A DNA stretch of 45,704 nt from Acidilobaceae archaeon (GTDB taxonomy: Archaea > Thermoproteota > Thermoprotei_A > Sulfolobales > Acidilobaceae): NCBI GenBank assembly GCA_027046245.1, contig JALTZJ010000048.1, positions 1-45,704 of the forward strand, read 5' to 3'. Below are positions 1 through 7,804 of this stretch, one piece after another. The notes under the pieces were generated by a model. That model was given only the letters and a program-made list of their open reading frames with translations, searched no databases and was not told the DNA's origin. Made by a program: the position numbers and the translations under genes. Every line of letters begins with the position of its first letter. Position 1 is the first letter of the stretch.

Positions 1-166
1 CCTTAAGGTGCTTCTCCAGCTTCTCCAGTGCGGCGTTGGCGCCCTTAACGTAGCTCGCGTGGTGCTTCTGGTGGTGGAGCCTCATTATCTCCTCGATTAT
101 GTAGGGCTCGAGGTCGCCGTACTTGTAGGGCAGGTCTGGTAGCTGGTAGCGGGTGAAGCCCACCAC
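1..166 (-). CDS. sod: Fe/Mn superoxide dismutase, N-terminal part
   Basis: The minus strand reads [20 protein letters not shown], then an [15 protein letters not shown] segment and [14 protein letters not shown] before running off the window. This is the N-terminal helical hairpin of Fe/Mn superoxide dismutase, and a histidine in the LHHQKHH segment is the first metal ligand in this family. The enzyme converts superoxide to oxygen and peroxide in the cytoplasm. About 55 of roughly 210 residues are present. The start is one of two adjacent GTG codons (166 or 163), preceded by a GGAGGGG ribosome binding site near 176-182 and a TATA-like element at 216-221. The metal (Fe, Mn or cambialistic) cannot be told from this part. 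Confidence 0.9.
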   Translation of the reverse strand, partial: MVGFTRYQLPDLPYKYGDLEPYIIEEIMRLHHQKHHASYVKGANAALEKLEKHLK

Positions 167-215
167 GACACGCCACCCCTCCAGGGGCCGCCTCACTCTA
201 GGGGAGGTTGCACGG

Positions 216-221
216 TTAAAG
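216..221 (-). promoter_or_regulatory. TATA-like box of sod
   Basis: The minus strand reads CTTTAA here, about 50 nt before the sod start. An archaeal start site about 25 nt downstream would fall near 192, leaving a short leader that contains the GGAGGGG ribosome binding site. This is position-based inference only. Confidence 0.5.
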
Positions 222-271
222 TGAGTTCCTCCGTATCACTGAATGAAGTAGCCCAGACCCCGTGGGACTCC

Positions 272-670
272 CTAGCCGAGCTTCACATGGCCCCACTCCT
301 CCCCGGCCTCCACGAGCCAAGAGGCGAGGAGCCTCGCTATCCTCCTCCTAGCATCGCCAGCGCTCAGCTCAACGACATACCTCCTGAAGGCCTCCCTCGC
401 AACCTCGGGGTCAACCCTCTCAAGGAACCTCTCCTCAAGCTCGTCAAGCAGGTCCAGGAGCCTGAGCCTCCCAGCCTCAGAGACCCGCTGCCTCAGCCAG
501 GAGAAGTCCTCCTCGCTAAGCACAGCCCTCTCAACTAGGTCCTCCCTACCCAGCTCCCTAGCCACCTCAAGGTAAAGCCTCAGGGGCTCATAGACCCCAG
601 CTATCCTCCCAGAGGCGAATGGAGGCCTCCAACCCTCCTCCTCGCCCAACCCGCAGCGCGCACCCCGCAC
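272..670 (-). CDS. Hypothetical helical protein
   Basis: This is an open frame of about 132 residues with no family I recognise. The sequence is charged and helix-rich: YEPLRLYLEVARELGRED, then SWLRQRVSEAGRLRLLDLL, then EAFRRYVVELSAG. There is no signal peptide or membrane segment. The frame stays open upstream through the tRNA-Thr gene, but that part is only the antisense of the tRNA. I chose GTG at 670 because a TTTTAA element lies about 25 nt upstream (692-697), which fits a leaderless transcript. GTG at 685 or TTG at 649 are alternatives. It lies between sod and the tRNA and no partner suggests a function. Confidence 0.55.
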   Translation of the reverse strand: MRGARCGLGEEEGWRPPFASGRIAGVYEPLRLYLEVARELGREDLVERAVLSEEDFSWLRQRVSEAGRLRLLDLLDELEERFLERVDPEVAREAFRRYVVELSAGDARRRIARLLASWLVEAGEEWGHVKLG

Positions 671-691
671 CCTACGCGGCGACACGCTAGG

Positions 692-697
692 ATTAAA
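692..697. promoter_or_regulatory. Possible shared TATA box
   Basis: The bases read TTAAAA on the plus strand and TTTTAA on the minus strand. The box lies about 47 nt before the tRNA-Thr 5' end and about 25 nt before the GTG at 670 on the other strand. It could therefore serve either or both genes. This is inferred from spacing. Confidence 0.35.
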
Positions 698-741
698 ATC
701 CCCCGCCCGGAGTAGAATCAGCACACCGGGGCCACGAGGGA

Positions 742-855
742 GCCGCCGTAGCTCAGCGGTAGAGCGCCGGCCTCGTATGGGCGCCCCGCGCCCGGGCACC
801 GAAGTCGCCCCGGGTAAGCCGGTGGTCGCGGGTTCGAATCCCGCCGGCGGCTCCA
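742..855 (+). tRNA. tRNA-Thr (CGT), intron-containing, CCA encoded
   Basis: Acceptor GCCGCCG (742-748) pairs with CGGCGGC (845-851), followed by T and encoded CCA. The D arm is GCTC...GAGC and the T arm is GCGGG-TTCGAAT-CCCGC. The anticodon stem CCGGC/GCCGG encloses CT-CGT-A and A, giving anticodon CGT at 774-776. A 39-nt intron (about 778-816) sits at the usual archaeal position between 37 and 38. Without it the tRNA is 75 nt including CCA. It decodes ACG. Confidence 0.9.
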
Positions 856-1052
856 CCCCCACTATTAACTAGTTAGTTCTCAAGCTGATCCTCAAGCAGC
901 GAGCCTGGGGGCCTCAGCCAAATGCCTTCTCCCCACCACCGTCGGAGTCGGGAGTACTCGTCACAGGCCCCCCTCAATAGTCTAGTCCTGGGCGGGGAGC
1001 CCGCTTAACCCGGCCCCGGCGAGCCTCGCCTGCCGGGGGGTGCCGCTGGGGG

Positions 1053-1862
1053 TTGGCGGGCTGCCCTCATCTAGACGAGTACGAGGCCGTGATGGCCGAC
1101 CTTGACGGCGTCGTCTGGCTGGGGGGTAGGCCCATAGAGGGTAACGTGGGGGTGCTCCGCCGCCTCGCCTCTGAGGGTCGCCTAGCCATAGTCACTAATA
1201 ACTCTACGAGGAGCAGGAGGCTCTACAGGCTCCTCCTCGCGAGGGCTGGCCTGGAGCTGCCCGTGGAGAGGATAGTTACTAGCGCGTGGGTCGCAGCCTT
1301 CCTCCTGAAGCGAATCAAAGGCGAGGCCCTAGTCTACCCGGTGGGCGAGGAGGGCCTAGTGGAGGAGCTAGCGGCCGCGGGCCACGTGCCTGTGACCCTT
1401 AGCGAGGCTGAGCTAGCCGAGGCCGTAGTCGTAGGCCTCGACAGGGCGCTCAGCTATCCGAAGCTAGACGCAGCCCTCAAGGCCCTCAGGAGGGGCTCCC
1501 TCTTCATAGCGACAAACCTTGACCACGCCCTCCCCACCGGGAGCGGGATGGCGCCCGGGGCCGGGGCAATAGTGGAAGCCATCTCCACTGCCTCAGGCAG
1601 GAAGCCGGACTACGTCGCAGGAAAGCCGAGCAAGTGGATGGGCCTCGCAGCCCTGGAAGCACTTGGAGCCAGGGACCCAGGCAGGGTGGCAGTAGTAGGA
1701 GACAGGCTAGACACGGACCTGGAACTGGCAAAGGCGATAGGCGCGGTGTCCGTGATAGTAGCTACTGGCGTCTACAAGGGGCCTCCACCCGAAGGAGCGA
1801 TATATGCCGAGAGCCTCGAGGCTCTCTGCAGGGGCGACTACGTTGACGGGAGAAGACTGTGA
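1053..1862 (+). CDS. HAD-family phosphatase (NagD/p-nitrophenylphosphatase type)
   Basis: This 269-residue protein carries all four haloacid dehalogenase motifs: MADLDGVVWLGG (nucleophile Asp, motif I), IVTNNSTRSRRL (motif II), the Lys in GKPSKWMG (motif III), and VVGDRLDTDLELAKAIG (motif IV acids). The cap between motifs II and III is of the NagD/4-nitrophenylphosphatase type, so it probably hydrolyses a small phosphorylated metabolite. The substrate cannot be read from sequence. It starts at TTG with GGGGGTG and GGGGG motifs just upstream. Its end overlaps the next small gene, and a third follows after 3 bp, suggesting a three-gene transcript. Confidence 0.88.
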   Translation: MAGCPHLDEYEAVMADLDGVVWLGGRPIEGNVGVLRRLASEGRLAIVTNNSTRSRRLYRLLLARAGLELPVERIVTSAWVAAFLLKRIKGEALVYPVGEEGLVEELAAAGHVPVTLSEAELAEAVVVGLDRALSYPKLDAALKALRRGSLFIATNLDHALPTGSGMAPGAGAIVEAISTASGRKPDYVAGKPSKWMGLAALEALGARDPGRVAVVGDRLDTDLELAKAIGAVSVIVATGVYKGPPPEGAIYAESLEALCRGDYVDGRRL

Positions 1863-2124
1863 AGCCCTCCAGGAGGCCCTGGAGCGCTTCAACGACTCAA
1901 TGGTGGGAAGCTACTACGCCGAGCTAGTAGCATGCAGCGACGGCAAGGCAATGGTAGCCCTCTACGAGGAGGAGTGCCCGAACTGCAGCCTAGACGAGGC
2001 AATCATAGAACTAGTGAAGACACTAGAAGAGGAGGGAGTAAAAGCAGAACTAGAAGGAGAAGAGGAGGCGATAGGCGGGGAAAGACTCCTCACCCTGAAA
2101 ATAGCAAAAACCCTGGGGGGTTGA
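1843..2124 (+). CDS. Small conserved-looking hypothetical protein with CPNC motif
   Basis: From TTG at 1843 this gives 93 residues. It overlaps the end of the HAD gene by 20 bp and is followed after 3 bp by the UPF0235 gene. The sequence alternates helices and strands, with a central EEECPNCSLDEAI segment holding a CxxC pair and an acidic C-terminal half (LEGEEEAIGGERLL). I do not recognise a family. The start was chosen over ATG at 1804 because GGGG lies 8 nt before the TTG and the overlap is smaller. Position and spacing argue that it is a real gene. Confidence 0.6.
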   Translation: MTGEDCEALQEALERFNDSMVGSYYAELVACSDGKAMVALYEEECPNCSLDEAIIELVKTLEEEGVKAELEGEEEAIGGERLLTLKIAKTLGG

Positions 2125-2127
2125 ATA

Positions 2128-2436
2128 TTGAATGAGCAGTGCAAGAAGCTAGCGAGGATAGTAGGGGAATCGGAGAGTGGAGCAATTCTAGAAGTAATAG
2201 TGCAGCCCGGGAGCAAGCGAGAAGGAATAGAAGTTATGGACGGAGAAGTAATAGTAAGGGTTAGAGAGCCGCCGTCGGAAGGAAGAGCAAATGATGCCCT
2301 AATACGCCTATTTAGGAAGAAGCTCAAACTCAAGGCGTCAATAATAGCTGGCGCCAAGTCTAGGAAAAAGAAGCTCCTCGTCGGTAACGCTTCACCAGAG
2401 CAGGTAATAGAGGCTATATGTAAGACCATCACGTGA
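2128..2436 (+). CDS. UPF0235 / DUF167 family protein
   Basis: This 102-residue protein has the compact DUF167 (YggU-like) pattern: VIVQPGSKREGIE near residue 25, VIVRVREPPSEGRANDALI in the middle, then a basic LFRKKLKLKASIIAGAKSRKK helix/strand region and a VIEAI end. The family is widespread in archaea and bacteria, small and of unknown biochemical role. The start is TTG with GGGGGG 7 nt upstream. It is the third gene of the HAD phosphatase cluster and is probably co-transcribed. Confidence 0.85.
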   Translation: MNEQCKKLARIVGESESGAILEVIVQPGSKREGIEVMDGEVIVRVREPPSEGRANDALIRLFRKKLKLKASIIAGAKSRKKKLLVGNASPEQVIEAICKTIT

Positions 2437-2562
2437 GGCAAGCGCGGTAATAACCTCGCCTGGGTATCATGAATGTATGGCTATACAGGCTTTTATGAAG
2501 TACTGCATAGATCCAGGAGTTAACTGGGGATACTAGTCCCGTTTTGCTTTAGGGGTGAAGTG

Positions 2563-3189
2563 TTGGGTCTAGCCTTTGACTCGGAGAAGAGGTATAGGGA
2601 TTTACTAGAGCGGTTAAAATATACAGGTGATACAGGCCTTCTTGTAGAGGCGCTAATCCTGATCCCTGACATAGTGCGTGACGCCGTAAATCAGATAGAG
2701 GAAGCTGTTACGGGAGTTAAAGCTGATGTTAAACGTGTTTCCTCGGAGCTAGTTGAGTTGAGGACACTATATGAAACTCTAAAAGACGAGATAAGCGAGT
2801 TAAACGCTAAGCAGGATGAAATAAATAAGCGGTTATCTAGGGTTGAAAACCTAGCAGGAGGTCTAACCGAAGCTGTTCTATCGCGTCTCTTCCTTGAAGA
2901 GCTTGCTGCAAGGGGTTTCAGGGTGAGGAGTGCACGGCGTAACTATAGAGTCAACGATGAAGACGTAGACTTGCTTGTGGAAGCCGATAAAGAGGGTAGT
3001 ATTGCATTTTTTGTTGTTGAGGTTAAGGTCAAACCTAAGCATAGCGACGTAGGAGCACTTCTTGCAAAAGCCCACCTCGTAGAGGCCCGTGAAGGGGCTA
3101 AAGTTAGACCTGTGCTAGCGGGTGTCTGGATAGGCGGCGAGGTCGAGGCCTACGCTAGAAGCCAGGGTGTCGAGGTGTTTAAGCTGTGA
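2563..3189 (+). CDS. Coiled-coil PD-(D/E)XK nuclease-like protein (DUF3782-like)
   Basis: The N-terminal half (about residues 40-105) is a long heptad-rich coiled coil (QIEEAVTGVKADVKRVSSEL, KDEISELNAKQDEINKRL). The C-terminal half has a restriction-endonuclease-like core: DEDVDLLVEADK followed by FFVVEVKVKPKHSDV, i.e. D...ExK, then a helix and IGGEVEAYARSQGVEVF. Such proteins occur in several copies in crenarchaea and their role is unknown. The start could be GTG 2560 or TTG 2563; the TTG has better spacing from AGGGGTGA. Codons are more AT-rich than in neighbours. The gene ends 4 bp from the 3' CCA of tRNA-Arg, a common place for acquired genes. Confidence 0.75.
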   Translation: MGLAFDSEKRYRDLLERLKYTGDTGLLVEALILIPDIVRDAVNQIEEAVTGVKADVKRVSSELVELRTLYETLKDEISELNAKQDEINKRLSRVENLAGGLTEAVLSRLFLEELAARGFRVRSARRNYRVNDEDVDLLVEADKEGSIAFFVVEVKVKPKHSDVGALLAKAHLVEAREGAKVRPVLAGVWIGGEVEAYARSQGVEVFKL

Positions 3190-3193
3190 GGAG

Positions 3194-3312
3194 TGGCGGG
3201 CCCGCCGGGATTTGAACCCGGGACCACCGGCTCGCCCCGCGCAGGGCCCCGTGCTGCGGGGAGTCCCCGGGCTTAGAAGGCCGGCGCTCTGTCCTGGCTG
3301 AGCTACGGGCCC
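3194..3312 (-). tRNA. tRNA-Arg (TCT), intron-containing, CCA encoded
   Basis: On the minus strand, acceptor GGGCCCG pairs with CGGGCCC, followed by G and CCA (3196-3194). The D arm is GCTC...GAGC and the T arm carries GGTTCAAATCC. The anticodon stem CCGGC/GCCGG encloses CT-TCT-A and A, giving anticodon TCT (plus-strand AGA at 3275-3277). An intron of about 41 nt (3233-3273) sits after position 37. It decodes AGA. Confidence 0.9.
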
Positions 3313-3381
3313 GCCCCCTCCCTGCTCCTCCCCCGGGTTCCGGGGCTCCTGTGGATTAGCGTGTTTCCCTGTCGGGGCCTC

Positions 3382-4146
3382 TTAATTCTGCTCCTCTCCC
3401 TGCCAGAGCCGTGTTATCCTCTCTCTGCACCTCTCGCAGGGGAGGGGCTTGAGTGGTATCTCGTGGGCTGAGAGGCCTCGAGTTAGGTCTATGTAGAGTA
3501 GCTTGTTGTAGAGCGGCTCTCCCACTCCAGTTACTAGCTTGAGGGCTTCTAGGGCTTCTATGCTGCCTATTACGCCCGCAGCGGGGCCTAGGATGGCTGT
3601 GCAGCCCTGCTGGGGCTTGGGAGGAGCTATGCATGCTAGGCAGCCGGTAACGCCTCGCTTGACTGTCGTAGCTTGCCCCCTTAGTGCCTCCACGGCACCG
3701 TGGACTAGGGGCTTTCCCATGTACCAGGCTGCCTCGTCTAGCAGTAGTCTTGCTCTCCAGTTGTCTAAGGCATCCACTATTACGTCTGCTTCCTTGGCTA
3801 GTCTGCGTGCTAGGCCCCAGTCTAGTTCTTCAGGGACTGGCACCGCTTCTATGTTGGGATTGAGCTTCTCTAGGCGTTCAGCTGCTATGACGGCTTTTGG
3901 CTTTCCTATGTCGCTCGTGTAGTAGAGGAGTTGCCTGTTGAGATTGCTGGCTTCAACGTTATCCTTGTCTACCAGTATTAGTCTGCCCGCGCCCGCCGCG
4001 GCTAGGTAGTAGGCTATTATGCTGCCGAGGCCTCCGAGGCCTACCACGGCTATCGTGGATTCGAGTAGCTTTAGCTGGCCATCGACTCTGAGTAGGCCTA
4101 GCTGCCTACTGTACCTCTCCAGGTCTAGCTTGTCGTAGACGCTCAT
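3382..4146 (-). CDS. ThiF/MoeB/HesA-type E1-like adenylyltransferase
   Basis: This 254-residue protein has the E1 superfamily Rossmann nucleotide motif VVGLGGLGS (about residue 33), LVDKDNVEASNLNRQLLY, the DALDNWRARLLLDEA region, and two zinc-binding CxxC pairs, GCLACIAP (about 168) and LPCERCRE (about 237). CTAILGPAAGVIGSIEALEA is the usual crossover region. Such enzymes adenylate the C-terminal Gly of ubiquitin-like sulfur carriers for molybdopterin, thiamine, tRNA thiolation or CysO-type cysteine synthesis. The ATG at 4146 forms an ATGA overlap with the cysS stop and has GGAGG 7 nt upstream, so it is last in the cysteine cluster. The target carrier is not encoded nearby. Confidence 0.88.
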   Translation of the reverse strand: MSVYDKLDLERYSRQLGLLRVDGQLKLLESTIAVVGLGGLGSIIAYYLAAAGAGRLILVDKDNVEASNLNRQLLYYTSDIGKPKAVIAAERLEKLNPNIEAVPVPEELDWGLARRLAKEADVIVDALDNWRARLLLDEAAWYMGKPLVHGAVEALRGQATTVKRGVTGCLACIAPPKPQQGCTAILGPAAGVIGSIEALEALKLVTGVGEPLYNKLLYIDLTRGLSAHEIPLKPLPCERCRERITRLWQGEEQN

Positions 4147-5603
4147 CTCGCGCGCCTCCACTCGGTGCGGTCCCTGTAGTCCATGAGCACTATGCCTAGC
4201 TCTGCGAGTCTAGCCCTTATCGCGTCGGCGAGGTCATACATCCTCCTCTTCCTAAGCTCGCTCCTCACTTCCACTATCAGGTCTATAAGGGGCTCCTCCA
4301 GGCCCTCCCCAGTTCTCACCTCTCCTAGCAGGTCGTCGGCTACTGCGTAGATCCTATTCATATCGTTGGCTACCTTCAGTGTGTAGTAGAGGAGGGCTCT
4401 GCTCTCGCTCGACTCCACCTCCCTGAAGTACAGGTTGGTGAGCTCCCAGACCCGGCTCATGGCCTCGCCGAAGTTGAAGTCGCTAGCCATAGCTAGGTGC
4501 CATCCCTGGTGGATCCTCCTTAGCTCGGCGAGCACCTCCAGGTCGTGATCGTCTAGGTAGTGGGTTTCCTGGAGCTTGGTTATCCTGCGGAGCAGGGAGT
4601 CGACCATGGACCTGAACCTGTCGTGGAGCCTCACGTACTGCTTCATAGCCTCCTCGCTATAGTCGAGAGGGTGCCTGTAGCTTGAGCTTAGTAGCCAGAG
4701 CCTCAGGGGCCCCGCACCCCACTTCTTTATCGCCTCCCTTAGCACTACTATGTTGCCTAGGCTCTTCGACATCTTCTCACCCTCAATGGTTAGGTAGTTG
4801 ACGTGCATCCAGTACTTGACCCAGCGGTGGCCGAAGAGAGCCTCGCTCTGAGCCCTCTCATTCTCGTGGTGAGGGAACACTAGGTCTATGCCGCCACCGT
4901 GGATGTCTATCCTGCGGCCCAGGTAGCGGCTGCTCATAACGCTACACTCAATATGCCATCCGGGCCTCCCCCTGCCCCACGGACTATCCCACCATGGCTC
5001 CCCTGGCTTCGCGGCCTTCCACAGGGCGAAGTCGTACGGGTTCCGCTTCTCCTTGAGAGCCTCGGGCTCCTGCCTCCACGCGTCCCTCTGGAACTTGCCA
5101 AGTAGCCTCCCGTAATCAGGATACTTGTCAACGTCGAAGTAGACGCTGCCGCTCTCAGCGACGTAGGCGTAGCCCTTGTCTAGAAGGCCCTGAATGAACT
5201 CAATTATCTCCTTTATATGACTAGTGACTCTGGGGTGAACGTCAATTCTTATCCTGAGGGCTTCGAGCTGGTCAAGGTAATCCCTAGCATAGTAATCAGC
5301 TATCTCCCTCCAATCCCTTCCAGTCTCCCTCGCTTTATTAATGATCTTATCGTCTATGTCGGTGATGTTCTGTACGTGGAAGACGCTGTAGCCCCTTAAA
5401 TTGAGATACCTCTTGATGGCGTCGAACGCTACGAAGGTGCGAGCGTGGCCTACATGCGTGTAATCGTATACTGTGGGGCCACACGTATACATTGAGACCA
5501 GTGGTGGATTCTCAGGGCTAAACGCCTCAACCCGGCGGCCCAGAGTGTTGAACACTCTTATGCCCGGAGCAGCGCTGCTCAAACCAGACGGCACCCCCTG
5601 CAC
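4143..5603 (-). CDS. cysS: Cysteinyl-tRNA synthetase
   Basis: This class I aminoacyl-tRNA synthetase has YTCGPTVYDYTHVGHARTF near residues 40-57 (zinc-ligand Cys and the HIGH-type motif HVGH), GWHIECSVMSSRYLG and FPHHENERAQSEA supplying further zinc ligands, and EGEKMSKSLGNIV as the KMSKS loop near residue 280. A helical anticodon-binding domain with DLADAIRARLAELGI ends the protein. It is about 486 residues, normal for the family. Start GTG 5603 follows the acyP stop with a GGTGA motif in between; GTG 5594 is an alternative. It sits between a cysteine-forming enzyme and an E1-like enzyme, consistent with cysteine supply for translation. Confidence 0.95.
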   Translation of the reverse strand: MQGVPSGLSSAAPGIRVFNTLGRRVEAFSPENPPLVSMYTCGPTVYDYTHVGHARTFVAFDAIKRYLNLRGYSVFHVQNITDIDDKIINKARETGRDWREIADYYARDYLDQLEALRIRIDVHPRVTSHIKEIIEFIQGLLDKGYAYVAESGSVYFDVDKYPDYGRLLGKFQRDAWRQEPEALKEKRNPYDFALWKAAKPGEPWWDSPWGRGRPGWHIECSVMSSRYLGRRIDIHGGGIDLVFPHHENERAQSEALFGHRWVKYWMHVNYLTIEGEKMSKSLGNIVVLREAIKKWGAGPLRLWLLSSSYRHPLDYSEEAMKQYVRLHDRFRSMVDSLLRRITKLQETHYLDDHDLEVLAELRRIHQGWHLAMASDFNFGEAMSRVWELTNLYFREVESSESRALLYYTLKVANDMNRIYAVADDLLGEVRTGEGLEEPLIDLIVEVRSELRKRRMYDLADAIRARLAELGIVLMDYRDRTEWRRAR

Positions 5604-5607
5604 GAGT

Positions 5608-5883
5608 TCACCAGAACACCCGGAAGTCCCTAAACTCACCCTTATACTCGGAGAACTCCACCCTAGCCTCCCTCACATCCGCCGCTGGAGGACCGCGGAG
5701 AGCCCAGCAGATAACGGCCTCCACGGCCTCGTAGGGACCCTCTAGCACTGCCTCCACACTCTCGCCGTCGGGCAAGTTCCTCACCCACCCAGTAACCCCC
5801 TGCTTCCTCGCCTCATCCCTCATACTCGCCCTGAAGTAGACTCCCTGCACGATGCCCCTAACGAGCAGGCGAGCCCTAACCAT
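5608..5883 (-). CDS. acyP: Acylphosphatase
   Basis: The protein has about 91 residues, the usual acylphosphatase length. It shows [20 protein letters not shown] near its N terminus (the VQGVYFR phosphate loop with catalytic Arg), [20 protein letters not shown] with the catalytic Asn, and a [16 protein letters not shown] helix. It hydrolyses carboxyl-phosphate bonds in metabolites. ATG 5883 was preferred over ATG 5907 because it gives the typical N terminus and only an 8-bp overlap with the preceding gene. It lies between the sulfhydrylase and cysS in one transcription unit; the link to cysteine metabolism is unclear. Confidence 0.92.
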   Translation of the reverse strand: MVRARLLVRGIVQGVYFRASMRDEARKQGVTGWVRNLPDGESVEAVLEGPYEAVEAVICWALRGPPAADVREARVEFSEYKGEFRDFRVFW

Positions 5884-7081
5884 CTGACCCGGCTTCGGCA
5901 CGGCCATCCACCAGGGCTAGATACTTGAAGCCCGTATCCGGTATTACGGCTACGTAGTCTCCCTGCATGCACCCTGTAGACTCGCAGTGCTTCCTGAGAG
6001 CAGCCAGTGCTGCGCCGCCGCTGGGGCCTAGGAGTATGCCGTCACTCCTCGCAACCTCTGCAACGACTTCGAGTGCCTCGTCAAGAGTGACATCTACAGG
6101 GTCATCATAGACTCCTGCGAGGTCTAGCCACAGCATCCCAGTCTCCCTCCTCCTAATCCCAGGTATAACCTCGCCCCTAGCAGGCTGAGCAAGGACGACG
6201 TCCACTTCACCGAGTCTACTCTTGAAGTAGAAGGCTACAGCAGCCATGTGACCGCTAGTCCCGACACCGCCAACAACGCCCCTCAGCCGGAGGCCGCCAC
6301 GGAGCCTCTGATAGTCGATCTCCCTCGCGGTCCCCCGAAGGTGCGCCTCGAAGTTGTAATCATTAGTGAACTGGTTGGGATGAACAGCTCCATCCTCGGC
6401 AGCATCACGTCTGAGCCTCTCAAGTAGCTGCGGAGTGAACTCAGCCCTCTCATCGACCACCACCTCGGCCCCCAGTAGCCTTGCAACTCTCTCAGCATAC
6501 CCACCGCCAGCAAACCCCGGCAGGTAAACCCTCACCCGGTAGCCCAATACAGCGCCGACAGCAGAGAGCGCGACCGCAAAGTTACCGCTACTAGCCTCGT
6601 AAACCCTAGAACCCCTTGGAACGCCAAGCTTCTCCAGGATGAGAAGAGCGGGCCTATCCTTGACGCTCAAACTGAAGGGGTTAAACCATTCAAGCTTAGC
6701 CCATACCCTCACGCCCCTACCAGGACTCCACCGAAGAGCCACCAACGGCGTAGGCTTACCCCTCACAGCAAGCTCCATAGTACTACTGTAGACGCCGCCA
6801 CTATACTCATCGAAATCAGCGAAGATTCCCAGTTCATCCAAGCTAGCATCGCAACGCTCTACAGGAGCATACCTAGCGCCAAGCTTAGCAAGCACCCAAT
6901 AAACCCTAGCACCCCGCTCAACCCTGCCGCCAGAGACTGATACGCAGCCAGGGCTACGCCATTCCCTCAAAGCTACCGCGATATCACTTAGGAGCGATGA
7001 AACAGGAGGCTCAGGGCTCGGAGGGGTAAGCCCCCCTAGAGGAATCAGCCCCTCAACCCTGCTCTCCAGCACAATAGGCAT
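5876..7081 (-). CDS. O-phosphoserine sulfhydrylase (PLP-dependent cysteine synthase)
   Basis: This fold-type II PLP enzyme has [17 protein letters not shown] with the Schiff-base Lys near residue 142, the [16 protein letters not shown] substrate loop, [14 protein letters not shown] phosphate-binding loop and [14 protein letters not shown] near the C terminus. The long N-terminal extension, [11 protein letters not shown] and [12 protein letters not shown] closely resemble what I recall of the Aeropyrum pernix O-phosphoserine sulfhydrylase, in which that Arg contacts the substrate phosphate. It would make cysteine from O-phosphoserine and a sulfur donor. ATG 7081 has no ribosome binding site but a TTTAAT box at 7114-7119, fitting a near-leaderless first gene of the cysS cluster. 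Confidence 0.88.
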   Translation of the reverse strand: MPIVLESRVEGLIPLGGLTPPSPEPPVSSLLSDIAVALREWRSPGCVSVSGGRVERGARVYWVLAKLGARYAPVERCDASLDELGIFADFDEYSGGVYSSTMELAVRGKPTPLVALRWSPGRGVRVWAKLEWFNPFSLSVKDRPALLILEKLGVPRGSRVYEASSGNFAVALSAVGAVLGYRVRVYLPGFAGGGYAERVARLLGAEVVVDERAEFTPQLLERLRRDAAEDGAVHPNQFTNDYNFEAHLRGTAREIDYQRLRGGLRLRGVVGGVGTSGHMAAVAFYFKSRLGEVDVVLAQPARGEVIPGIRRRETGMLWLDLAGVYDDPVDVTLDEALEVVAEVARSDGILLGPSGGAALAALRKHCESTGCMQGDYVAVIPDTGFKYLALVDGRAEAGSDG

Positions 7082-7113
7082 CAACCGCTACTAGGAACAG
7101 GAACTGCGGAGCT

Positions 7114-7119
7114 ATTAAA
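7114..7119 (-). promoter_or_regulatory. TATA-like box of the cysteine gene cluster
   Basis: The minus strand reads TTTAAT about 35 nt before the sulfhydrylase ATG. The predicted transcript start near 7091 would leave a leader of about 10 nt with no ribosome binding site. This is inferred from spacing. Confidence 0.5.
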
Positions 7120-7296
7120 CAGGGGCCGCCGAGAGGGTTCAGGGCTCGGCTGACCGGGCACTATAAGACCCCTAATCCCGCCTCACCATCACCCTCCGCC
7201 ACAAACGGCGGCCCCCAGCATAGCGCCTTCCTTCCTGCACGGGTAAAGTGTTAAGCGTAGCGCAGGCCCCGAACAGTATTCGTGGGTGGGCCTAGA

Positions 7297-7722
7297 GTGG
7301 TCATAGACCTCCTTCTGCGCAGAATCCTCCTTAGGGAGGCCGAGAAGCTGGCGAGAGAGCATGGACTCAAGGAACAGGGGGAGCGGCAGGCCGCAACCGC
7401 CGCCCCAGCAGAACTCATCAAGCTAGCCCAGGAAGCCGAGAGGGTGCTAGCTACAGTAGAGGTACCGGGTTTCGACGTCGACCTCATGACTAGCGGGGCA
7501 GTGAAGCGGATAAGGGTGAGCCGCGACGGGAGCGCTGTAGCAGTATTCATCGACTTCACGGGCAGCGACCCATCATGCTACTTCTGTAAATTCATAAACT
7601 GGACCCTCTGGAAGAGGATCCTCCGTGGCGCCGAGTCGAGGCTAAAAGAAGCCGGGTTCCGAAGTGTTGAGTTCTACGATTATGCAACCATGGCTAGGAT
7701 AGACTATGAAGCCCGTGACTAG
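7297..7722 (+). CDS. Hypothetical protein, distant resemblance to DUF59/MIP18
   Basis: The protein has about 141 residues. An N-terminal helical, charged half (LLLRRILLREAEKLAREHG) is followed by an alpha/beta half with VDLMTSGAVKRIRVSRDGS, SDPSCYFCKFINWTLWKRIL and a GFRSVEFYDY end. The second half has the order seen in DUF59/MIP18 iron-sulfur assembly proteins (VDLGLV-like segment, strand, Cys loop, long helix), but the usual GCP motif is absent and a CYFC pair occurs instead, so the assignment is weak. GTG 7297 has GGGTGGG 6-7 nt upstream; GTG 7282 is the other candidate. Confidence 0.6.
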   Translation: MVIDLLLRRILLREAEKLAREHGLKEQGERQAATAAPAELIKLAQEAERVLATVEVPGFDVDLMTSGAVKRIRVSRDGSAVAVFIDFTGSDPSCYFCKFINWTLWKRILRGAESRLKEAGFRSVEFYDYATMARIDYEARD

Positions 7723-7804
7723 AGGATTCCAAGGGGGATTAATTAAGAACGGGACCCCGGGTATCCCTTAGTGTTTGCATGCAGTATAGCATCTAGCTAA
7801 TCAT

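Noticed and set aside
671-862. N-terminal extension (GFEPATTG) of the minus-strand gene at 272
   Set aside because: It is the antisense of tRNA-Thr; the protein was restarted at GTG 670.
856-1052. Box C/D guide RNA or riboswitch in the gap before the HAD gene
   Set aside because: No RTGATGA/CTGA box set or stable conserved structure was found.
3356-3634. Minus-strand 92-residue frame next to tRNA-Arg
   Set aside because: It overlaps the E1-like gene out of frame with no conserved pattern.
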